From: Marinilabiliaceae bacterium UBA5213
GTDB lineage: Bacteria; Bacteroidota; Bacteroidia; Bacteroidales; Marinilabiliaceae
Assembly (NCBI GenBank): GCA_002412555.1
Contig: DHVH01000295.1
Location: 1 to 12,287, forward strand
Length of the DNA: 12,287 bases
Direction of reading: 5' to 3'
The notes beneath the pieces are model-generated. The model worked only from the letters and a program-made list of their open reading frames with translations. It was not told the DNA's origin and did not search any database. The stretch's first letter is position 1. Each line of letters begins with the position of its first letter. A program made the position numbers and the translations under genes. Of this stretch, positions 6,139 through 12,287 are shown in pieces.

Positions 6139-7935
6139 TTAATTTAAGGATGTAGAAATCGCTAGCATCAGCCAGGACCCATGCTGCAGCCACTGCTCAC
6201 CCCACCGCCACTTATGCGAAGGATCATTTCTGTAGGGATCAGGATAAAAAGCGATATCACTTTCATTACCAAAACCCGCTGTAACTCCATTGGAAACACA
6301 TCCCGTAACATTCATTTCTTTATCACCTTCTGCATATTGCGGATTATTTCTTCCACGACCATCTAACATGCAAATATCATATGGGTTGAGGCCCAATATC
6401 CAATTAATCTGATTGGTTGCATAAGCAAGCACCTCTTCTTCTTTGTTGCTTTCCAAATAAGGCAGCGCAAATCTCATTGCGGCAGACAAGGAAGCTATGC
6501 GCGCATTTTCACCCTGCCACCAATACCCGGTTTCATTGTTTTGTGGTATAAAAAACGCCGTTCTATTAGAAATTTCATTGGTGGCCTTAACGTATTGTCG
6601 TGCATAACCAAATGGGTTATTTACTTCACCGGTTATCTCCAATTCAAAATCCACTGCAGCCCGAATTGCTTCTATAGCCCTGTTTCTGTATGCTTGTTTC
6701 GTTTCCATTGACAGGTATCTTACCAGAGAAATTATGGGCAGACCCGCTTCTGCAGCATGGAAATATGGTCTGTTTGTTGCAGAATCTGCCAACCAAAACC
6801 CCCTGGCATTTTCATCATTGGATAAACGGCGGGTCAGCTGATGCATCCTTTTTCTTGCAGCATGCAGATACTTGTCATCATCAGTAGCATAAAAGAGCTC
6901 AGTAGCTGCCATTAACGCGCAGTAGTCATCAATAATATTCTCTTCACCATTGGCAATGTATTTCAGGTTATTCTCCTCTAAATGCTCAAAACCCTTTATT
7001 GCAGCAGAAAGGTATTGATTGGATGCAGATGAACCCCCCAGTTGATCGCCAACTACTCTGGCTAAAGCGGCAATTGACATACCGCCACCTTCCCTATAGC
7101 CTGCCTGATAGTGATCGTTTTTATAACCTTCCTGACCAATGTAAGCACAGATTTCTCGTTTTTCAGGATCCCAGGACCAATTATCGAACACATTCAAATA
7201 AAAATATCCTGCTGCATCCTGCATTTTAACCAACCAGTCGGCACCATGCAATGCTTCACCTAGCATTTTTTGCCGCATCTCCACCGCATCTTCAGACCTA
7301 TAATTGGTAAGCCTGTGGGCAGCCTCAACAAAATTCCATACAACCATAGGTGCCTGTTGCGGATTCATGAAATTGGCATAACTCAGGTGCATCAGGTACT
7401 TACTCCTGTCGCCCGATGCATCGTACCACCCGCCGCTGACATCAACAACATCCGCGCGATCACCAAAAAAACGCATTTCCTGATCTGTTTCGCTATACAC
7501 ACCAGAGGTTCTTTGGGAATGAATACCCTGTATCAATAGGCTTAAAGTAGATTGAGCAATTTGCTGTTGGGCTATCGAAAAATATTCGCTCAAATAGGAT
7601 TTGTCCAAATAATTCAATTCAATCCTATAGTACCCGGGAACATTAAAAGAAGAGAAAGCCCCGGCAAAACCATTGCCCGTATGCCATTGATCAATGGGTC
7701 CACCATTTTTGAAAGTCCCCTCAAAAACAAGCTCCCCATCCTGATCCACCAAACTAAATGATTCGGGCGCATGACTTTCCTTTGTCTGAAAAACAAAGCG
7801 CTTACTACCCTGGGTATCGTAACCCAAATGATTGATTAAGATTTGTCCGGTCAAATTCTCCTTGGACTTTTTGAAGCCGCATTGCGCCAGCAATAGTAAT
7901 CCTGCTGTCATCAAAAAATGTCGAAATGTTTTCAT
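6139..7935 (-). CDS. Glycoside hydrolase family 9 lipoprotein with N-terminal Ig-like domain
   Basis: A 598-residue protein with a lipoprotein signal (LLLAQC, acylated Cys19), so it is probably attached to the outer membrane or periplasmic face. Residues about 30-120 form the CelD-type N-terminal Ig-like domain (ILINHLGYD, VFEGTF, GYYRIEL). The rest is an (alpha/alpha)6 GH9 catalytic domain. The signature DVSGGWYDASGD (165-176) carries the candidate base and nucleophile, Asp172 and Asp176. The C-terminal NQINWILGLNPYD (508-520) is the usual GH9 NxxxILGxNP region. Glu580 in WGEQWLQHGSW is the likely general acid. Family members invert beta-linked glucans or related beta-glucosides/glucosaminides. 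The extra Ser in DASGD compared with the classical DAGD may mark a subgroup with different specificity. It is divergent from susC and leads a transcription unit with the barrel protein. The family call is strong; the substrate is open. Confidence 0.9.
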   Translation of the reverse strand: MKTFRHFLMTAGLLLLAQCGFKKSKENLTGQILINHLGYDTQGSKRFVFQTKESHAPESFSLVDQDGELVFEGTFKNGGPIDQWHTGNGFAGAFSSFNVPGYYRIELNYLDKSYLSEYFSIAQQQIAQSTLSLLIQGIHSQRTSGVYSETDQEMRFFGDRADVVDVSGGWYDASGDRSKYLMHLSYANFMNPQQAPMVVWNFVEAAHRLTNYRSEDAVEMRQKMLGEALHGADWLVKMQDAAGYFYLNVFDNWSWDPEKREICAYIGQEGYKNDHYQAGYREGGGMSIAALARVVGDQLGGSSASNQYLSAAIKGFEHLEENNLKYIANGEENIIDDYCALMAATELFYATDDDKYLHAARKRMHQLTRRLSNDENARGFWLADSATNRPYFHAAEAGLPIISLVRYLSMETKQAYRNRAIEAIRAAVDFELEITGEVNNPFGYARQYVKATNEISNRTAFFIPQNNETGYWWQGENARIASLSAAMRFALPYLESNKEEEVLAYATNQINWILGLNPYDICMLDGRGRNNPQYAEGDKEMNVTGCVSNGVTAGFGNESDIAFYPDPYRNDPSHKWRWGEQWLQHGSWLMLAISTSLN

Positions 7936-7969
7936 CGTATATCATTTTTATTAAATATTCAATCAGTTA

Positions 7970-7994
7970 TTTACTCTGTGCATTGCACAGTAAA
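7970..7994. repeat. Imperfect inverted repeat in the GH9 leader region
   Basis: TTTACT-CT-GTGC (7970-7981) pairs with GCAC-AGTAAA (7985-7994) around a 3-nt ATT loop, with only a 2-nt bulge; the core CTGTGC/GCACAG is perfect. It would lie in the 5' leader of the GH9 transcript if that starts just after the TATATTTG element. It could be an mRNA hairpin or a protein-binding site. Confidence 0.4.
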
Positions 7995-8008
7995 TTGCAA
8001 CAGCAAAA

Positions 8009-8016
8009 CAAATATA
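8009..8016 (-). promoter_or_regulatory. Bacteroidota-type -7 element for the GH9 transcription unit
   Basis: Read on the minus strand this is TATATTTG, an exact TAnnTTTG match, 73 nt upstream of the GH9 start codon. A -33 TTTG is not evident at the ideal distance; the region where it would be expected is occupied by the LacI-type operator at 8029-8040. Confidence 0.55.
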
Positions 8017-8028
8017 CAAAATATTTGC

Positions 8029-8040
8029 GCAACCGCTTGC
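8029..8040. promoter_or_regulatory. Candidate LacI-family operator in the divergent GH9-susC region
   Basis: GCAACCGCTTGC fits the LacI/GalR/PurR operator core GCAAnCGnTTGC exactly, with the central CG step these regulators kink. It overlaps the perfect 8-bp palindrome TTGCGCAA (8025-8032). It lies 12 nt beyond the GH9 -7 element and about 20 nt before a weak susC -7 candidate, so one bound repressor could block both promoters. The LacI gene in the window is the obvious candidate to bind it. No equally good match was seen upstream of the LacI, ROK or hydrolase genes. Confidence 0.6.
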
Positions 8041-8059
8041 ATTATGTTGCAATAATTAA

Positions 8060-8067
8060 CATCTTTG
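8060..8067 (+). promoter_or_regulatory. Possible -7 element for susC
   Basis: CATCTTTG differs from TAnnTTTG at one position. A TTG at 8037-8039 lies 20 nt upstream, an acceptable -33 spacing, and falls inside the candidate operator. It would give an AT-rich 5' leader of roughly 60 nt before the susC start codon, containing a small AAGGT/ACCTT hairpin at 8089-8101. It is a weak match and should be taken as a candidate only. Confidence 0.3.
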
Positions 8068-8136
8068 CACAGAAGTTTACTTTGCAAGAAGGTTCAACCT
8101 TAAATTTTAATCAGTCGATTTATTTATTATTTAACT

Positions 8137-11100
8137 ATGAAACCCATGAAAAGAAGAAATTTGGTGTTGATTTTTTGCTTACTGATAGGACTAACATCCT
8201 ATGCACAGCAAAGCGTCAACGGTGTCGTAAACGACACTAGAAATGAGCCTGTTCCGGGACTTACAGTCATGGAGAAAGGCACGCAAAACGGCGTAATAAC
8301 TGATATGGATGGGCGATTCACCATTGACGTTGAAGACCAATCCTCCATTCTTGTCTTTTCGTTTGTCGGGATGAGAACGCAAGAACTCGTGGTTGGCACA
8401 CAAACCCAAATAAGTGTAATTATGCAGGACTATCTATCTGATCTGGACGAGGTAGTGGTCATTGGTTATGGCGTTCAGCGGAAAGCACTGGTCACCGGAG
8501 CCAATATCAATGTCAGCGGCGAAAAAATTGCTGAATTGAATACCACCACAGCTATGGAGGCACTTCAAGGGATTGCACCAGGCGTCCAGATAACCAGAAA
8601 CAATGGATCTCCCGGCGCTGGAACAAAGGTTACCATCCGCGGCATGGGAACCATTGGTGATGCAGCACCCCTATACATTGTGGATGGGGTTGCAGCCTCT
8701 AACATTAATCATCTCAACGCTTCAGACATTGAAGCCATCGATGTATTAAAAGATGCCGCATCAGCAGCCATATATGGCTCCCGAGCTGCCAATGGCGTCA
8801 TCCTTGTTACCACTAAAAGAGGCGTAAAAGGTCGTAAAGCCCAAGTTACCTACGACGGATACTATGGTGTTCAGAATCTTTATAAAAAGCCAACGGTTTT
8901 AAATGCCCAGGAATATATGTACATCTTCAATGAGGCCAGACTCAACGACGGGGCAGCCCCCTACAATTGGGAAAATATGATTGTCAATGGCAATACCTAT
9001 TTCGACGGTAACTATCCCGGCAATTTGGGGCGCGCTTACGGGCAACATGTTTGGGACAAACTACAATCCGGCTGGAAAGGAACTGACTGGGTGGACGAGA
9101 TGATTAAAGACAATGCCCAGATGCAGAGCCATTCGGTCAATATCTCCGGGGCCTCTGATGATATCATCTATGCCATGGGTTTCTCTTATTTGAATCAGAG
9201 TGGTATTGTAGGTGGTGACATTACCGATGCTGGTTACCGCAGATTGACTGCTCGATTGAACACAGAAATGGTCCTGTTCAAAAATGAGAGGCACAACATT
9301 GTAACAATTGGTGAGAACTTCACCTACACAAATACAAAAAACAGAGCCATAGCCGCCGGAGATATATATTGGAATGACTTGCACAATGCCATTATTACCA
9401 ATCCCTTTATGCCATTGAAATATGACATGCAGTCGCTCAACCGCCTTACATTGGGCTACAGCCCTACCTTGGAAGGTGTTGACAGGAATCAGCACAACCC
9501 CATTGCTACAATGTATGACCGGCACAACAACAGCTGGGGAAAAGGCAATACGGTGGCAGGTAATGTTTTTACGCTCATAGAGCCTGTTATGGATTTGAAG
9601 TTCAGATCATCCTTTGGTATCAATGGCTGGTTTGGACATAACAGATCCTACAACCAGGTGTATGCCCTTGCCAACCTGTCGCGCAGGCCTAAAGACCGGG
9701 TAACTCAGAGCATGTACCAGGGCATCTCCTATACCTGGACCAACACACTGACCTACGACTTCAAAATAAACAACCATAAAATAAACCTGCTGGCAGGTAC
9801 AGAGATGCTTAAGAACGAACTCAGCACCAGCATGGAAGCCTCCAAATCAGGAACAGCATTTGGTCTGCCAGAGTATGCCTACCTATACAATGTTCAAAAC
9901 GTTGAAACAATTGGAGACATCAGTGCCACTGGTCGCGATTGGGCAGCCCAGGGAGGAGGCCTAATGTCTTACATGGGCCGTGCATCCTACAACTTCAAAG
10001 AAAAATACATGCTCGATATCACTTTTAGAGCAGATGGTTCTTCCAATTTTGCACCGGATAACCGATGGGGCTATTTTCCATCTGTATCAACCGGATGGAT
10101 ATTTTCTGAAGAAAGCTTCATGCAGGGAGTTGATTGGATGTCCTTTGGAAAACTGCGTGCCAGTTGGGGGCAAAACGGGAACCAATCTATCAGTAACTTC
10201 ATCTACACTTCCAATATCAATTACTTATCACGCGGATACTACTTTGGACCTGACAAGCTGGTTTCTTCTTCCACCTCCATTCCATCGAACATTCCCAATC
10301 CGGATGTCAAGTGGGAGACTTCTGAGCAATTGAATGTTGGACTGGATGCCAACTTCATAAATTCCCGGCTGGGTTTAAATATCGATTGGTATAAAAAAAC
10401 CACAAAAGACTGGCTGGTGATCGCACCCATACTGGGGACTTTCGGAGCAGATGCCCCTTATATCAACGGCGGCGATGTGGAAAACATGGGATATGAAATC
10501 ATGTTATCGTGGAATGAAAGAAACACCCACTTTAAATATGGCATTAGTCTAAGTGGTGCCCATAATAAAAACAAAGTAACCCGACTGGCCAATGCTGAAG
10601 GCATCATTCATGGAGAAACAGACGTACTGGCACAAGGAACTGCGTATGTATCCCGGGTTGAAGTAGGCCAACCCATCGGCTATTTTTATGGTTACCAAAC
10701 CGATGGCATATTCCAAAACAATGCGGAAGTTAATGCATATGTAACGGCCGATGGTGAGCCCATCAGAGTCGGGTCTGAAATGGATACTCCGCGTCGACCA
10801 GGTGATGTACGCTTTGTAGATCAAAATGGAGATGGCGTAATCAATGAAACGGACAAAGTAAAAATAGGCACACCCCATCCTGATTTTGAATTGGGCATCC
10901 AATTAAACGCTGAGTTTAAAGGTTTTTATGCCAATACAACATTGGCCGGAAAATTTGGCATGCAGGTGATGCAATCCTACCGTGATTTCTCTGGCTCTCC
11001 CATGCAAAATTTTCCCACATCGGTGTTCAACAGGTGGCATGGAGAGGGCACCTCTAATTCTCAACCGCGTCTGAGCGCAGTGGCCAATGCCAACTCTAAT

Positions 11101-11370
11101 TACATCTCGGACATCTACTTGCAAGATGCAGATTTCCTAAGAATCAACAATTTGACTGTTGGATATAAATTAGACAGAATATTAAACTCGGTGGATTGGA
11201 TGCAGGCAGCATCCGTCTATGTTTCGGTAAACAACCTGTATACCTTTACCAAATACGACGGAATGGATCCCGAGGTTGGTTACGGACCAGACAGTTGGTC
11301 ATCCGGCATCGACCTGGGACTTTACCCCTTACCACGGACGGTTATGTTGGGTGTGAATGTTACGTTTTAA
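8137..11370 (+). CDS. SusC-type TonB-dependent outer-membrane transporter (SusC/RagA family)
   Basis: A 1077-residue protein, a normal length for the family. A signal peptide (LIFCLLIGL, cleavage near SYAQ, residue 24) is followed by a carboxypeptidase-regulatory-like domain at about 27-97 (VNGVVNDTRNEPVPGLTV, GRFTIDV). Next come the DEVVVIGYG segment (104-112) typical of SusC proteins and a plug domain to about 230 (TKVTIRGMGTIGDAAPLYIV, SDIEAIDVLKDAASAAIYGS, GVILVTTKRG). The remainder is a 22-strand-type beta-barrel ending in a terminal Phe, as outer-membrane proteins do. It imports oligosaccharides, powered by TonB, with SusD as its lid. The first Met at 8137 was chosen; a second in-frame Met at 8146 would leave the signal peptide intact. 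susD follows 112 nt downstream. The transported sugar cannot be told from the sequence. Confidence 0.96.
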   Translation: MKPMKRRNLVLIFCLLIGLTSYAQQSVNGVVNDTRNEPVPGLTVMEKGTQNGVITDMDGRFTIDVEDQSSILVFSFVGMRTQELVVGTQTQISVIMQDYLSDLDEVVVIGYGVQRKALVTGANINVSGEKIAELNTTTAMEALQGIAPGVQITRNNGSPGAGTKVTIRGMGTIGDAAPLYIVDGVAASNINHLNASDIEAIDVLKDAASAAIYGSRAANGVILVTTKRGVKGRKAQVTYDGYYGVQNLYKKPTVLNAQEYMYIFNEARLNDGAAPYNWENMIVNGNTYFDGNYPGNLGRAYGQHVWDKLQSGWKGTDWVDEMIKDNAQMQSHSVNISGASDDIIYAMGFSYLNQSGIVGGDITDAGYRRLTARLNTEMVLFKNERHNIVTIGENFTYTNTKNRAIAAGDIYWNDLHNAIITNPFMPLKYDMQSLNRLTLGYSPTLEGVDRNQHNPIATMYDRHNNSWGKGNTVAGNVFTLIEPVMDLKFRSSFGINGWFGHNRSYNQVYALANLSRRPKDRVTQSMYQGISYTWTNTLTYDFKINNHKINLLAGTEMLKNELSTSMEASKSGTAFGLPEYAYLYNVQNVETIGDISATGRDWAAQGGGLMSYMGRASYNFKEKYMLDITFRADGSSNFAPDNRWGYFPSVSTGWIFSEESFMQGVDWMSFGKLRASWGQNGNQSISNFIYTSNINYLSRGYYFGPDKLVSSSTSIPSNIPNPDVKWETSEQLNVGLDANFINSRLGLNIDWYKKTTKDWLVIAPILGTFGADAPYINGGDVENMGYEIMLSWNERNTHFKYGISLSGAHNKNKVTRLANAEGIIHGETDVLAQGTAYVSRVEVGQPIGYFYGYQTDGIFQNNAEVNAYVTADGEPIRVGSEMDTPRRPGDVRFVDQNGDGVINETDKVKIGTPHPDFELGIQLNAEFKGFYANTTLAGKFGMQVMQSYRDFSGSPMQNFPTSVFNRWHGEGTSNSQPRLSAVANANSNYISDIYLQDADFLRINNLTVGYKLDRILNSVDWMQAASVYVSVNNLYTFTKYDGMDPEVGYGPDSWSSGIDLGLYPLPRTVMLGVNVTF

Positions 11371-11482
11371 AAGCAAAAACTTAAGATTATGAAACGAACC
11401 TGATGATAGAAAAACACATACACCCTTAATAAGAGTCATCATGGATTTCCATACGACAACTAAAAAACTAAATTATTACCGG
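11371..11482 (+). other. SusC-SusD spacer with a four-codon ORF and small hairpins
   Basis: This 112-nt spacer contains ATG AAA CGA ACC TGA at 11389-11403, encoding MKRT and placed where a susD start is often found. TGATGA (11401-11406) and TCATCA (11436-11441) are complementary, and ATGGA-TT-TCCAT (11441-11452) is a perfect 5-bp hairpin. The susD reading frame is open upstream of its chosen start as far as a TGA at 11390-11392, with an alternative ATG at 11441. Confidence 0.4.
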
Positions 11483-12287
11483 ATGAAAAAAATAATATTT
11501 TTCTTAGCACTTGGCTTGGTTGTAATCACAAGTAGTTGTGAGGACCACCTGGAGACCAGGAACCTGTTTCAAAAAAGCACGGATAATTATTACCGTACGC
11601 CTACGGATATTGAGGAAGCATTGTCCGGCGTTTACAACGCCCTTTATGTGCAAACAGGCACAGGACTTGCGGATGAGCACATTGCCGCCAGCATGATGAG
11701 CGATCTTCTTTTTTCAGGTGGAGGTGCCGATGATGCCTTTGCATTAAATGCAGCGGAATTTGTCGATCCATCTGAAGATACTTACCATCCGCTCTGGCTT
11801 GAAACATACAGAGGCATTTTTAGAGCCAACAGTATTATATCTGCTTTGTCTGATGCAGATTTTTCTTCCTTTTTTGCCAGTCAGGAAGAGGCAGAAGCCT
11901 ATCTGAAGAACGCTTTGGGAGAAACGTATTTCATGCGTGGCTTTCTAATGTTCAGAGCTGCCCGATTCTTTGGTGGCATGCCGTTAATATTAACCCCGGA
12001 TGCCCCTCGGAATGTGCCGAGATCGTCCTACACAGAGACTTTCAGTCAAATAGCCTCCGACTTTAACACGGCCGCAACACTTATGAGCAGCGTGCATATA
12101 AACACGATCCAGTTAAGTGATTACGGCCATGCCAACAAATGGGTTGCCAAAGCCTATCTCGCCCGCACTTACCTGCATTTTACAGGCTACATGACCAATA
12201 TTGAGAATCAGCCGACAAGCGAAATGATTCTTCCTGATGCAACAACTATCAACAAAGCGGTCATCATCGAACATTTAGAGGATGTAA
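11483..12287 (+). CDS. SusD/RagB family outer-membrane lipoprotein, N-terminal part
   Basis: The gene runs off the right edge; 268 codons are visible without a stop, about half of a typical SusD. The protein starts MKKIIFFLALGLVVITSSC, a lipoprotein signal with Cys19. It is followed directly by Glu-Asp, fitting the acidic export signal of surface-exposed Bacteroidota lipoproteins. SusD features follow: YYRTPTDIEEALSGVYNAL, YRGIFRANSII, ALGETYFMRGFLMFRAARFF with GGMPLI, and the TPR-like NKWVAKAYLARTYLHFTGY. It would bind glycan at the cell surface and cap the SusC barrel. The start at 11483 is preferred because it gives a compact lipoprotein signal; an in-frame ATG at 11441 would add 14 polar residues. 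The family call is secure; the ligand is unknown. Confidence 0.93.
   Translation, partial: MKKIIFFLALGLVVITSSCEDHLETRNLFQKSTDNYYRTPTDIEEALSGVYNALYVQTGTGLADEHIAASMMSDLLFSGGGADDAFALNAAEFVDPSEDTYHPLWLETYRGIFRANSIISALSDADFSSFFASQEEAEAYLKNALGETYFMRGFLMFRAARFFGGMPLILTPDAPRNVPRSSYTETFSQIASDFNTAATLMSSVHINTIQLSDYGHANKWVAKAYLARTYLHFTGYMTNIENQPTSEMILPDATTINKAVIIEHLEDV

Noticed and set aside
7926..8240. 104-codon plus-strand frame across the divergent promoter region
   Set aside because: It overlaps the start of susC in another frame and covers the promoter and operator elements; its translation shows no domain or signal peptide.
9061..9525. 154-codon open frame on the minus strand inside susC
   Set aside because: It is fully nested in the susC coding region, with no recognisable motif and no promoter; it is best explained as an antisense shadow.
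11441..11482. Alternative upstream start for susD at 11441
   Set aside because: It is in frame, but would put 14 mostly polar residues before the lipoprotein signal; the start at 11483 gives a normal-length signal peptide.
1..12287. tRNA, rRNA, CRISPR array, insertion sequence or transposase
   Set aside because: None was seen: no array of spaced repeats, no transposase motifs and no cloverleaf-like RNA gene. The coding density leaves little room for them.

Overview
The window looks like a carbohydrate-utilisation locus (a polysaccharide utilisation locus, PUL) from a member of the Bacteroidota. The main evidence is a SusC-type TonB-dependent transporter followed by a SusD-type lipoprotein, a pairing diagnostic of this phylum. 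AT-rich intergenic DNA, TAnnTTTG-type -7 promoter elements and the absence of clear Shine-Dalgarno sequences agree with this. Genus and habitat cannot be read from the sequence; a free-living or marine Bacteroidales/Marinilabiliales-like organism is only a guess.

Layout. The left edge (1-317, +) holds the C-terminal part of a CutC-family protein, unrelated to the sugar locus. It ends at a strong, probably bidirectional terminator. All genes from 384 to 7935 then lie on the minus strand. In transcription order they are a GH9 family lipoprotein (7935-6139), a small secreted protein with a predicted eight-stranded barrel (6106-5270), a LacI/GalR regulator (5022-4003), a ROK-family protein with degenerate signature motifs (3922-3047), and a large secreted alpha/beta-hydrolase of the prolyl-oligopeptidase/esterase type (2894-384). 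A 201-nt divergent promoter region (7936-8136) separates these from susC (8137-11370, +) and susD (11483 to beyond the right edge, +).

How it may work (inference). SusC/SusD would bind and import an oligosaccharide. The GH9 lipoprotein would cut beta-linked chains at the cell envelope. The hydrolase may remove ester decorations. The barrel protein is an uncharacterised candidate for a further glycosidase or sugar-binding step. The ROK protein would act on the released monosaccharide or sense it. The LacI regulator is the obvious candidate controller, and a near-ideal LacI-family operator core (GCAACCGCTTGC, 8029-8040) lies in the divergent region among six TTGCA pentamers. The substrate cannot be settled from the window; GH9 suggests a beta-linked glucan or a related amino-sugar polymer.

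Most worth a second look: the divergent control region, the barrel protein without a recognised family, the ROK protein with an altered phosphate loop, the GH9 active-site variant, and the unusual SusC-SusD spacer. No RNA genes, CRISPR arrays or insertion sequences were seen, and no gene-free stretch exceeds 300 bases.
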